The position numbers and the translations under genes were made by a program. Below, piece after piece: positions 1-11,906 of a stretch of 64,000 bases of DNA. Numbering within the stretch: the stretch's first letter is position 1; every line of letters begins with the position of its first letter. The stretch is taken from contig OX485804.1 of assembly GCA_950295325.1 (NCBI GenBank), forward strand, positions 62,524,533 to 62,588,532. The letters are read 5' to 3'. This stretch comes from Polytrichum commune (Eukaryota; Streptophyta; Polytrichopsida; Polytrichales; Polytrichaceae). Below the pieces are notes generated by a model. It did no database searches, had not been told where the DNA came from, and was given only the letters and a program-made list of their open reading frames with translations.

Positions 1-2805
1 ATTAGATCTCACTATGGCTTCTATATAAAATGGAGTGTCACAAGATGGGCAGTATCCGACGCTACAGTTCGTTGTTTTAAGGGCTTCCAGCCAAATTCTT
101 TACACGTCGCCTGCAAATGCACGTGAGACATGCAAAGCCCTACGATAGAGGGCTACTTCACATTGAGACTATGCTAGAGACAAAGGATTGTAAAGTGCTG
201 CATCGGAAGGGTCACACAGGAAGGTAACCTCTGACTGCTTCCATAAATTCCAATACATGCTTGGTTCTATGTTACAATTTGGGAAGTCACCCCTGTGATC
301 TTCCTTGCAACCCAAATCTGCAGTACATATATTTGCTGATAAAATTTAATACTCCCCTCTATGAACAACCTTATAGACATGATATCAACTAGCACCACTG
401 TGATCACATCCACCAATTGAATACCTAATTTCAACTGCTTGTACTCTGTAAAGACCAGCATCTCACATAAAAGAGGCACTCTCTACAAATACAAAAAAAA
501 ATATTCATCACCATCTTCGGATGATTCCCCGACATCTCTGTCAAACACCAAGGCCTGTTCTCCCATAACCTCATTTAGAATGTCGTTCAATCGTATGTTT
601 CTACCTGTTGGGAGAGGCTCTGGATGGGTCTCTGGTATTACATCTGGTGCACGTAGTCCTGCAAAATCAACATCTGAACCCATGTCAAACATGGGATTGA
701 CGTCTTCTTCCTCGATGTTGTTGTCAATTCTACGTCCCCGAACCTCTGTTCGCAACACGACTCTCCATCCTGGCTCGTCTTCTACATCCGAGAAAAATAC
801 TTGGTCGCAATGAATTGGAAAAGCAAATGACTCGTAACCGAATGGCACCATTGTGTTAAAATTTGCCACTGTAAAACCCCATTCGTCCTTTCGTACTATG
901 GCATTCCTCCCCCTGTAATTCGCCTTCACCCAATCGCACACCAACAACACCGTGCAGTGCCGCCCATAATTAAGCTCCACAATCTCCAGAATTTGGCCAA
1001 TGTACTCCAAGGTGGCATCAACGAGGTTCGCATCCCACCGCCCCGATCTACATGGCCTACGAAAAAAGGCTGCAACCCCAGAGTCACATGTTTTTGTAAT
1101 GCTCTCCTCTGCACTTTTCACCCTGTAGTGGTACCCGTATGCGTACATACTTTTGTACCTCTGCGCCTGCAATGATGGTAGGTTTGAGGAGTCTTCAACG
1201 TCCTCAGGGATTGATATTCCAGCTTGTTTTGTGGTTTCAATCTTTGTGCGGAACCATTGTGCAAATGGGGGCAACACTTCCAATTCAGCTCGAAACGGAA
1301 TCATTCTCCTGCCATTTCTCCGAGGATGTCTGGCACGGAATTCAGCCCGAGCATTTGTCCTCTCTAGCCATAATTCTTCATACCTACTGTATGCCACAAC
1401 CACAGTTCAGAATTCAGGAATTCAGATTATTAAATGCGACCAAATTCAAAGCTCAACACAAACATGCCAGTAGTTGACTCGATATTCGAATGTGGTATAA
1501 TTGATAGCTTCTGCTCTAGACCTTGCAGATATATCCGGACATCAGAATTACTGATTGAAATTTTTATACTGAAAATGTAACCAAAAGGGGTCTACACCGG
1601 TTTTCCGCATAGGTCTGCCATTGCAGGTACCTTTGACATCGCATGCTCAAACTTACAAAGAAACCAAATACCTCTGTGCCAAATCTGAACTTCATATCTT
1701 ATATCACACTCCATCTCCATTAGTTGGTTTGGATCCCTGTTTTGGTCAGAAATATTTCACACATGCAGCCCCCTAATACGAGATGTTTTCCAAGGATTAA
1801 TACTACAGGTTGCTGTAATTGAGAAAGCTTGACTGTGTCTGCAATACTTACAGACGATATGGCTCGACGGGCATTGAGTTGTCCAACACAAATTCATGCA
1901 TTGCACTTCTCAAATCCTCCGACAGGAGTTTAGGTTTACCTTTGCCCTCCAAAATCTCGTCCACCATCGATGGCTCCTCCTTGTCGTCCCACACCCTGCG
2001 CGTAGTGACATTGTACTCCGACATGTACTATGTGATAAAACCTAGGGCTTGTTCTACTTGGTACCCCTGGGCAATGCTTCCTTCTGGTTTCGCGAGATTT
2101 CTCACAAATCCTTTCACTGTCTTAAAATATCTCTCATAAGGGTACATCCATCTTGTGTGGACTGGTCCACACAAAAATACCTCTTCTACCAAATGATATG
2201 GCAGGTGTGACATGATGTCAAAAAATGCGGGGGGCATTTCTTTTTCAAGCATGCACATAGTCTCGGCACAGTCTGCAAGCATTTGTTGTTTCTCTGCCAT
2301 GTTAATTGTCTTGGCGCAAAGCTTTCGGAAAATCCGACTCAGGCGGATTACTGCCCCTGCCAAAGCCTTGTTCGCCACTTTCCTAAAACAAAGCGGCAAA
2401 ATCTGTTGCATCAAAATGTGGTAGTCATGTGATTTTAGACCACTCAGTTTACCTTTGCTAATTTTGGTGTGCAGTGACGCAACATAGTTCGTTGGAGTCC
2501 TCAGATTCTTTAGCACACGCAAAACCTTGGCCTGATCTGTGCTAGACAGCACATACGTGGCGTCCGGCATGTAAAACCGATCTCGGTTGGGGCCGGTAGG
2601 TTGTAAGTGGAGATGTGCTTGGATGCCTCGCGCTTGCATGTCCGCTCGGAGGGACGGACTGTCCTTCTCGCCGAAGGCTGTTTTCAAAATGTTCTCTGAG
2701 ATGTTCTTCTCACAATGCATGACATCCAGGACATGTCGCACTGGCAAGTCCTGTAAGGTTAGCAATTCCTTAAAACGGATTTTTTATGTGAAATTGTCGA
2801 TACTG

Positions 2806-4010
2806 GTATGCTAGACACTAGGTTCAAGTAACCCCCTCATTCACCATTAATCACATTAACAGTGACAAGATTAAAGTGTCGGTCCAGGGAGTTCCGGCCT
2901 AGTCCCATTACGTAACCCATTCCCCAATAAGAACATGAAACTCCCATCATAACCCAACTCGTAAAATCTCGCTCAAATATAAATGACAACTAATTGCTGG
3001 CTCAGTAGGTATAAAAGGCTTTTCTTGCTGAGCAAGCCGAGGTGACCACAATGCTTGTATTGTGTCGCGGCTCAAAATAGTATGCTAAACACTAGGGACA
3101 GTAACGACGTCCTGCTGGGTTAATTACATTATCAGTGTAAAGTTACAGTCAGAATCCAAGAAGTTCCATCCTTATCCCATTACGTATCAGACTCTCCAAT
3201 AAGAACATGAAACTACCATCAATACCCTATTCTGAGCATCTCGCTCAAATATTAAAAGTCAACTAATTGCAATCTCTGACTGTATTACTGGCTTTTGTTA
3301 CTGTCACGTCCAGGTTACCAGAATACGTGTATTCTGTCGCAACTCAAATTAGTACAGTCCAACCTCTATATATGTTAACGAAGGAAATGCATCAATAATA
3401 TGGATGATAAAAACTACACATCCCCTTACGTTCCTCTCTCTCTCTCACCCGTGATTTGTAAACTTGATATTGAATAAAGCACTGATCGGGTTTGCAATTT
3501 TATAAACTTTATTCGATCACAGGGTCGTAAGTGGATGCTTATATTGCTGCATGTCCAGATTTGTATATTGCTCAAAAAGGTAATGAGGAAATTGTTAACT
3601 GTTAACGCACCTATAAATGTTAACTTTGAGCCACGACCGAGGGTTAACATTTATAGAGTGTGGACTGTATGCTAAACAATGGGGACAGTAACGACCTCAT
3701 ACTGTTTTAATTACATTACTGTCACACCAAGGTAACCAACATAATTGTCTTAATGTCGCACCTGACAGTAGTAGGCTGGTCAAGATGGGACAGCGAGTAA
3801 CTCATGATGGGTTAATTACATTACAGGTGTAAATTTACCGAGGAGCGCCTGGAAGTTCCGACCTTATACCATTATGTGTCACAGTCTCCAATACGATCAG
3901 GAAACTACCATGAACCCACCTATGAAGAGAATCTCGCTCAAATATAAACGTCCACTAATTGCATTCTCTGTGTGAATAAATGGGTAATTGTTTTCACGAG
4001 CAATAACTTC
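2806..4010. repeat. 275-bp degenerate tandem repeat inside a tnp2 intron
   Basis: Units begin near 2806, 3081 and 3668 (a short truncated unit) and 3770, each opening with TATGCTA(A/G)ACA or a close relative and containing CCATTACGT and CTCCAATA(A/C)GA. Correcting for the MITE inserted at 3355-3667, the spacing is about 275 bp for the full units. The array fills most of the intron between two coding blocks of the tnp2 gene. It may be subterminal-type CACTA repeat sequence moved inside, or a simple local expansion. Confidence 0.7.
3355..3667. mobile_element. 313-bp MITE with TA target duplication (Tc1/mariner-type)
   Basis: The ends are near-perfect inverted repeats of about 25 bp: CAGTCCAACCTCTATA on the left and, as reverse complement, CAGTCCACACTCTATA on the right, both running into GTTAAC. 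TA lies directly outside each end (3353-3354 and 3668-3669). The neighbouring tandem-repeat unit at 3070-3100 shows the empty site (AAAATAGTATGCTAAAC), which proves both the insertion and the TA duplication. No coding capacity is seen. A related copy in inverted orientation lies at about 19745-20172. Confidence 0.85.
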
Positions 4011-6076
4011 AACTGGTAAACAACAGTGGGACCATGTGCCGCCATGTCATTTTGCCTCAATTCATAATTTCCTACACATTTAGCTACCACTGAAATTAGT
4101 GCTCTTTTCTCCAACAGCCCAACACAAAGCCCCCAATCCAGTCATGTGAGAAATTGTACCTTCCAGTAGGGGAGGTCAAAGAAAATGCTCCGTCGCTTAA
4201 CACCGTGCAATTTCACCGGGTCACCATTTGAATTCTCGGCTCCCCCATCTGCAAGAAAGTTTGATCGTGCCGTGCCCCATTGTAGAATTTCTTCCCCCGT
4301 CGGTCTGTCAGGTGCCACCTGCCACTCTTGGTGGTTATTAAATGCGGCTTTCGCCCTTCGGAACCTATGACCTGGTGCAAGAAACCGTCGCCCCCCCTAG
4401 GTAGATCATTTTGTTCAATAGCTGTGCATGCTCTGCACAAGTCTCGGGGCCACACAACGGGCATCCTTTGTATCCATGAACCTGTTGTCCTGCTAGAAGT
4501 CCATACGCAGGAAAGTCGTTCACAGTCCAAATCAACATCGCTCTAAGTGTGAAACGTCTACTCCCCTCAGGTCTTGCCATATTTATTGCTGGGACCCCAT
4601 GCCATAGTCTCAGCAAGTCACACACTATAGGAGCTAAATAAATATCTATGTTCTCGGCTGTGGGTGATTTTGGCCCAGGAATAAGTAAAGCTAGAGATAT
4701 GAAAAATTTCTTCGTGAGTAGCCACGGAGGGAGATTGTAAATTGTGATCAACAACACCCAAGTTGAGTGCTTGATTGCATTGTTCTTGTAGGGGATTATG
4801 CCATCTCCTACTAGTCCAAGCCGTAGATTTGTTGGTACTGCAGCAAACTCGGGCTCGTTTCGATCTATGGCCTTCCATTGCTCGCTGTCAGCCACTGACC
4901 TCATCAATTGGCCACGAGATCTATGAGAATCGGCCCAGGTCATGTGATTTGCTACTTGGGGGCACTTAAATAGCTGTTGCAGATGTTTGATGACATCGAA
5001 ATACCTCGCCACACGACGAGGCACATTATTTGATCATGTGATGTATCGTTGTTCATGGCATGTTGGACATTCCGTCAGGTGTTCATTGACGCCTTCGTAT
5101 AGGACATGGTCGTCGGGGCAACAGTGGACTTGATCATGTTTCAGGCCTAATTTCATGAGCAAAGATTTTACCTCATAGGCTGTTCTGGGGAACTTATTCG
5201 AGGTTGGCAAGAGGTCTCCGGCTATCCAGGTGAGCAGGGCGTCTAGGAAGGTGTGTGGGACTGAGTAAAGGGTGCACAGGGTAAATAACACTATGGCGCA
5301 TTGCAAGCGGTTCTGGGTCCCTCCTTCATAGACAGTTTCAGTGGACTCACGTATCATGTGTTCCAGGTTCGCCTCATCAAACTCTCCGTCAAATTCACCC
5401 ATGCCAGCTTCCATGCCGGTGGCTTCATCTTCGTTGCCGTTGTCGTTGTGTATCTCGTCGATTCGAGCAAACGCATCCCTGGCCATATTTTCGACGTCAA
5501 CTGCAGTCCTCATTGGCCAGGTGAAGCCTTCCTGATCAGGTCAATGTCCACGTCTTCGGTATCGCTCTTCCATACCATCTTGCACCAGGGCTGGACCGCG
5601 TACATTTTGTCCATCGACTGTCTGTAGTACACAAGTATAGATCAGTGGACTTGGAGGTCGAAATTCATTGTAAACGGTATGCAAGAACATCAGTTTGCAG
5701 AGGTATACTATACGGATATTAGGTTGAATTACCTACCATGACGGGATATATTAAATACGGATCCCGACCATGTGCACTGTGGTGCCTTGCCACGGTTTCC
5801 ACCTTCTTGATGATAGCGCCTCTGCAACGGTTACAGGCACAAGGGTACTCAGGCAGCCCCAATCTATGGGCTATTGAGCGCTCGATGTGGTAGGCTGCAG
5901 ACAACCTGCGACGCATATTGACAGCTTGTCGAATTGTCGAAGGAGACACCCACCTCAATTTCTCAGCTGCTTGTTAGATACGCATAGCGAAGCTCCTGCG
6001 ACATTGCAATCCGCATCATCGAAACGTGACTGCCACAGGTGGATGGCGTTCTTCACCAGATATTCGTCCTCCCCTA

Positions 6077-7140
6077 CATAATATCAGTTCCAATTCTCAA
6101 TGTGTTTGATTGAGTAATATGGCGCTGTGGTTGAGTACTCCAAATGCGAGCTATGCGAGTTATACATCCAATACTGAAGGGCAGTATGTCATACTGAAGG
6201 AAACCCAAATTTTATGTTGTGAACGCACTATATTATGGTGATCAAATACCTGCATGCAGCAGAGGAAGCCAATATCCTGTCAGTATTGGTAATCTCACAC
6301 TATAATCACGACTGCACAATCCATATAGCCACATACATTTCTCAATTTCAGGAGCGTATCAACAAATCCACCATCCACTCCGAGGGCATCCCCAAATTCC
6401 AGTCTTATACAAGGAAGGGCAGGAAAGATCATTATAATGAGCAGTAATGTTACGTTTCTGGAATACATAGTATACCTGTTCACTGACACAGGCACTGTTC
6501 ACAACACAGTTAAATCGGTTAGGGCTGGCAGGTGGATGTGCAGGGTCGTTATCTTACCTTGTGTGAACGGTATAGCCAATCCAGGCGGAGCAGGTGGTTG
6601 GAAACAGGATAACACTGTCGGGTTTAGGGTAGGGTTTTGGGGATAACACTGTCGGGTTTAGGGTAGGGTTTGGGGATAACACTGAATTGGGTATGGCGAA
6701 TTGGGTATGGTGAATTAGGTATGATACAAAATGTAGCCGCTTTTTGCGGGGATGAGTAATTTACTTTCAAAACAGGATACACCCATCGCTTTGCTGAAGT
6801 GGGAGTCCATACCTGAGATGTTACATACCTCGCCGACTAAAAGAAGGAAAAGTTACAACTTAGGTAAGACAAATAAGGTTTGACATTGATGTATATTTAC
6901 TCAATTACCAGCATGAGTGCATACACATGATAGCTGGTCATCACGTCAGGCAATAAGAGCTGTCAGTGCTCAAGCATTTATGGGGTAGAGCCTCAGTGAT
7001 TGGTTGCAGGGCATACTCCTACTCTGTCATCAAGCACTTACTATGATTGAATAATTTTGGGAAATGGACTTACTATGATGCTAAAACTCTGGGAAAAGGG
7101 ACTTACCCAGCCACGCTCCAAGTTACATAGCCTTACCACA
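6077..7140. other. Gene-free flank with telomere-like tandem words
   Basis: No coding exon could be supported here. At about 6610-6680 a short unit (GATAACACTGTCGGGTTTAGGG plus a G-rich tail) is repeated about twice, each with two TTTAGGG-like words, followed by GAATTGGGTATGG repeats. It resembles the plant telomere word but is only a few units long and sits inside transposon debris. The stretch is probably the 5' side of the tnp2 gene. Confidence 0.4.
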
Positions 7141-7151
7141 AGTCCGCGTTG
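7141..7151. repeat. Left 11-bp target site duplication of the 13.4-kb element
   Basis: AGTCCGCGTTG occurs here and again in direct orientation at 20567-20577, just outside the inverted termini. Eleven bp is within the 9-11 bp range known for Mutator-like elements. Confidence 0.75.
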
Positions 7152-7350
7152 GACGTGACTTGTATGCGAGCGATGGGCGGAGAGCGGAGAATTGGAGAGC
7201 GGAGAGCGGAAAATGGATAACACAATCCAAATATAGACTATTTATGCTAAATTTAGTTTTCTATTTTTAACATTTCAGAATATTCTGTAAATATTCAAAG
7301 AATATTTCTTTTTTGGGACAATTTTTGGACCTATAACCGTGGACCCATGG
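7152..7350 (+). repeat. Left terminal inverted repeat region of the element
   Basis: It contains GTATGCGAGCG at about 7171-7181, then GCGGAGAGCGG words to about 7210 and CCTATAACCGTGGA at about 7331. The right end (20380-20566) repeats these in inverted order. The outermost 20 bp are only weakly alike between the two ends. From 7350 to 7561 the sequence is AT-rich with nothing else recognisable. Confidence 0.7.
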
Positions 7351-7561
7351 GGTTTACAAATTGATACATTCCTATTTTTTTCCTATTATTTACAGTTGAA
7401 GTTACACTTGAATTTATGTAAGTTTAGGCAGTTTCATAATTTAATTTAATTTAATTGTTTTTGGGAAAATATAAACAAGAATTTCCAAAAAATTTAGGCA
7501 GTCTTGTAAATAATTTATTTCTAGCCTAAGCTGCTAGTAACATGCGGTAGTAGTGCATAGT

Positions 7562-10500
7562 CTACATAGTCTGAATGATAAAACCCATTTTATTGAAAAA
7601 AACAATATGAATATTGTATTGCTGACTCAGTACATGTAGTGACAAGGCCACCGTCCATTGAAAAGAATCTAGGTTGTTTGTAGGTTGCCGGCTAGTTTTA
7701 GCCAAAGGGTGAGTCAAGAGTCCGCTTTCTAGGACTAGCTTGACCTCGTTGAAACTAAAGGTAGACGCGTGAATGAAAAGGTCGGCTTCGGGATCAAGGT
7801 GGCAAACCTTCAAAAGAATGAAGTACACATGCTTGCAATAAGAGAATTGGGTCCTCCCTCTAAACTTAGTCATCGTCTTCATGAATGCAGGGCAAGTGCA
7901 ACCCACGAAAGAACTGATGGTAACCTGGTACTGTGTGATGGTAGGAGAAACACCCGAATCCAACCCGATGATGCAACCATGTCCTGGATGAGGTATCATA
8001 GTGATGGAACGGATGCAAGCTTTCAGAGAGTCGGAGGAGGCCATGGAGAGACGCTGCGCGGGATTTGGGCGAGTGGCAGTGCGCTTGACCATTTTGCCAT
8101 CTCTCTTGCCAGGGTAGCGGTCTGCTTCTGCAGGAATGGGCACCGCGCTAAGATTTTTCGGCGGCGGGGCATAAGAGAACAGTCGTCTTGGAGATACCGG
8201 CTTCTTAAGCGGGAGTTGGAATCCAGCCGCTTCAAGGGCAAGAATTTTGGTAGGCTTGAGGTTTGTGCCTAGCTTCACCGGCCAAACGTCTGGAATCGGA
8301 GGCATTTCCTGGTTTGCTGAGTGCTTAGCAACCCATTTGCGCCTTGTGCCCTTCACGCACCGGTCAATGTCATCGGAACAGAAGAAAAATTCTGTCCTCT
8401 CTGATAAATTCCTGCGTATATTAGTCCAAACTCCGGTGTAGGTAGGCGCGGCGGTCAAATTGGCGCCTCTAACAATTCTCTCAGTACATTTCTTCTTTGT
8501 GACAGCTCTCTGGGCCCAACAACACTTCGCCGAGGTCTTGGGAAGTCTTGATATGTGCCACTCCTTGACGTTAACCTTTGTCTCTTCGACAACACTGACA
8601 TGACGGATCCCCCCCTCGTTCGGCGGGGATGCAGGGATACTCTCAGGCTGAAGAATAATTTCTTGGACGTCCGCATCATCTTCTGTATCTTCGAGAATGA
8701 TGGGCATCTGCACAGGACGAGCCCTCACAGCACGTCCTGAATCTCTTGGATGTGAGAAATTTACCTTGTCAGGCCGATGAGACTCATCTTCAGCTCCAAG
8801 AGGTAGATCTGCCTTCCGCTTCGTGGACCCGAATACCTCTTCTCCAGCCATGCGAGGAACACGGGTACAAAACTCTTCAGCTCCAGGCATGTCCAACATG
8901 GGGTCTTCAAGCACTAAAGGATTACCTGTTTGCTTCGCCCTGCGCTCTGCCATCCTTAGTTTGAGCTCTTTCTTTGTAGGGCCTGTACCGCCGACGTCAC
9001 CTTTCAGGAACTGGTAGTAATTGACAACCTGTAAGAAGCCTCGAACGAAGTCGTCAACTGTAGCAACGTAGAGGTCACCGCCGCTGTTTCCAGACGCTTG
9101 AAGCCACTTGTTGTGTATTGTTTCAGCTAGATTACATGAAGGCATTTCTACTAGTTCTTCTTCTGAAAATTTCTGCGAGTACATAGTGGAAGTAGTTAGA
9201 GATTATTGAAGACTTGTTTCAGATTAGAGTACTGTGAAAAGAAGGAAAATAATATGAAATGTATTGGAAAAATATACCCTGGTCATGAAGCCTCCCCATT
9301 GGCGATAACGGTAGTGCCAGAATGCAAGCCAGAGCTCTAGTTTGTTTAGGGCCTTCTCTGTCACTGCCCCGGCGGATACCCACCATGCACATAGTCCGTG
9401 GTACATACTCTCCGCTTCGTCCATGGTCCTCGCCATCCTATACTGGTGGCACATCTTCTTGTGCTGCTCCCATAGTTCTTCGGGAATGTACTTCTCGGTA
9501 TACTTAACCATAGATTGGGTCCAGTGAAACTGACAGGTTCTCTCGCGGTCGTCCATGCGGTCCTCCTTCTTCCCGTTGCCATATATGACCCGAACTGCAT
9601 TCCAGTTGGCCTGGGCACTGTCGGCCATGAAACCCTTGAAGTTGGGCTTGACAATGCCATTTCTCTCCATGACATTATTGAGATTTTTCCAAAAAACGAT
9701 CTGGGCATCAGAGTCCTCAGATTGCATGTCACAACTTACAATGGTCATGACACGACAATATGTGGAGTCATACACGTGGCATGCCATTGTGGTCCATTGT
9801 CTTACACGTTTGACATGGTCGAACATCATCCAAGCATTCTCCAGATCTTCCCCGGGCTGCATACGCTTCACCAAGTCTACCTCACTACCAGACCCGACTT
9901 CCGACATCTTGAAGACAAAAACCTTGTCAAGATCAGCCCCTTGACTTGGGAATTTATTCTCTTGAACAAAGGCCCATAAACTGATTCCACGGAGTTTGGT
10001 GATAGAGTCCATGACACCATACCTTCTCAAGAAATGGAAGCTCATGACCTTGTTGCAGATGTTTGGGGAAGCCATGTCCTTGCATCGATCAAATACAGGA
10101 ACAAGTTCCTCTAGAGTAAGCTTCTTTGGCGGCGCGTCATCGGGTTGAAGAAGATAGTTGCCAATTAGAACTTTGCTAGCCTCCAACACCACTGCACTCT
10201 TGGTAGCCTGTGGAGTCTTCTCGATCTGTTCTTCAATTAGGCCACTAATCTCAGCCTTAGTGTCTCTGTAGTCGCCCACCTTGACTGGATGATCGTGAGA
10301 TCCTAGGTGGATACACGCTCTTGTATGGTTGATTTTGCCAACAACATAATAAATCTTAGCTCCACATGTAGTAATACATGCCGGGGGTTCTTTACATACC
10401 TTGCAAACAAGCGTGGACTCAGTTGGGGGTGTTTGATCCACTACAAAGGCTTGGAGGGTACAACCTTCAAACTCTATCTCGTTGACTTGGAAAATTCGAG

Positions 10501-11383
10501 GACGGCGGATCAGATATTCGCACGCCTTGTTGTTGCAACGCATGTGTCCAACGCAGGAGGAAGAACGGAAGGACAAACCAAAGTCGTTTGTGATGTTGGT
10601 TGTGATGGTCTTTGTCCACACATGGCCGTCGTAACGCTTGTCCATTCCTTGCATTGACTTGGCCTGGGACCGTGCGGCCGTGTGAACAGCGGGTGGTAAC
10701 TCAAATATGACGGCACCATCGAACACAACAGGAAGGTACTCTACCCTTTCGTGTCTAATCACCGAGTAGTCTATTTTTTTTAGAATATTTTTTTTTCCCG
10801 ACATTCCTGCAAGTTGTTTAAGTAATGGTAATATGCTAATAGTATCTTGCGACAAAGGATTTAAGGTAGGAGCGTTCCCACTAACTATGACCTTAGGCGG
10901 GGCCTTTGTGGGACTGCCCTCTTCATCTGAAGAAAGTGTAATTACAGACTGAAATCTAACGTTTTCTACAATTGGCGTCTCAAGACCGGGCTCGAGTTTG
11001 ACCTTCACATCACGTGGCAGAGGAGTTTGAATGGTGCACGTAGAGAAATTACGAGGAGTGAGGATCTCAGTAGACGTAGCCATCTGAGAATCAGTGAGGC
11101 CATACACACGGTAACGACCTGGATGAAGAATCCAAAACAAGTTATTGTTCTCATCTCACTGCGATACCCGACCAAGGGTGTGTGTAAGCTCTGACGTGAC
11201 AACGTCAAAAACATCCTCGTCAACAATAATAGTGTCCTCTCTAAAGCCGAACCGAAGACTCAGACGTTGTGCCGTAACGATTGCTAGACCGTCCTCTTCC
11301 ATCCGAAAGGTAAGTGGGACTCTCACCCCATCTACATAGAGGACAGCCAACCCCAACTCTCCGATAGCAGGAATATGAGCCAT
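7562..11383 (-). pseudogene. Mutator-like DDE transposase with WRKY/GCM1-type and SWIM zinc fingers
   Basis: This gene would encode the transposase that moves the element. The chosen start is the ATG at 11381-11383 (MAHIPAIGEL). Exon 1 runs to 9278 and exon 2 from 9172 to 7562; the phase-0 intron (GTATAT...CGCAG) is supported because splicing joins the catalytic residues. In order there is a Cys/His cluster (CKVCKEPPACITTCG then HLGSHDHPV, like a WRKY-GCM1 finger), a first Asp in VYDSTY, a second Asp in FMADSAQAN, the Glu in NLAETIHNKW just after the intron, and a SWIM finger (GCTCPAF ... YCKHVYFIL). About 1,240 codons in all. One in-frame TGA at 11156-11158 breaks the N-terminal part, with the same frame open on both sides. 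Everything else is open, so decay is recent, or the stop is an assembly error or is spliced around. Confidence 0.8.
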
Positions 11384-11906
11384 GATGAGGGGAATGAGCC
11401 CTTGCGCCAAGATGAAAATATGAAAGAGGATTTTCAACATTGTGGCCCATCTATTTATTAGAAATGTGCTGCCAACGAGAACAGTGATGGACACGATGCA
11501 CATGACGGATGAATTCTAAACGGAAGCGTAACTAATATTTTTAATTTTGAAAGAATCGCCCGTGAGTATGGAAATGAGGGGTAACGCTATCACGGTATAC
11601 ATAATTATAGCAATCAGGTCATGGTAGACATTCTACTTGACAAGTAATTAAATATGATTAATTTGCGCAGACTTGAAGCATGATTCATAACTACTAGGTT
11701 GAGAAATAGACTTGACGTGTTAGGATTGGAATAGATCGAATGACAAAAACCCAATTGGGCATAAAATATAAGAATGACCCTCATACTCATCTCCTTTATT
11801 TTCGTATCATAAGTTACGGGTTCTCGAGTACCGTAAGATGTGTTCAGTTGAAGGGAGGGTTTTGCTAGTGTTTGAATAGATATGCTCCGGAAAGGTGATA
11901 CATGAC
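11384..11906. promoter_or_regulatory. Divergent promoter region between the two element genes
   Basis: About 520 bp separate the start codons of the transposase (minus) and the ParB/methyltransferase-like gene (plus). A TATA-like AAAATATAAG lies at about 11763, some 145 bp before the plus-strand start. No clear TATA was fixed for the minus-strand gene. A shared bidirectional promoter is inferred from the layout only. Confidence 0.35.

Larger units (their letters stand above)
483..6076 (-). pseudogene. CACTA (En/Spm) transposase tnp2, decayed, multi-exon
   Basis: This is the TNP2 transposase of a CACTA DNA transposon, which cuts and inserts the element in the nucleus. Coding blocks in order of translation are about 5719-6076 (N-terminus with a CACNRC motif typical of the family), 5034-5620 (acidic linker ending in a CPTCHEQRY motif), 4213-5024 (TNP2 core, motifs GDGIIPYKNN and CPLCGPETCAEH), 1852-2773 (motif HVLDVMHCEKN, then a DUF4218-like region with DYHILMQQILPL and GPVHTRWMYPYER) and 483-1403 (DUF4216-like region with KDEWGFTVANF). 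It is not intact: the core changes frame near 4370-4400, the block at 5034-5620 changes frame near 5515, and a TAG at 2028-2030 interrupts an otherwise continuous frame. Family membership is firm; exon limits are approximate. No CACTA terminal repeat could be fixed at either side. Confidence 0.85.

Noticed and set aside
10-20. CACTATGG near the window start as a CACTA terminus
   Set aside because: No matching inverted CCATAGTG with a 3-bp duplication was found on the right side of the tnp2 or RS-rich genes.
439-1477. Plus-strand frames opposite the DUF4216-like block
   Set aside because: They are antisense shadows of the clearly conserved minus-strand transposase block.
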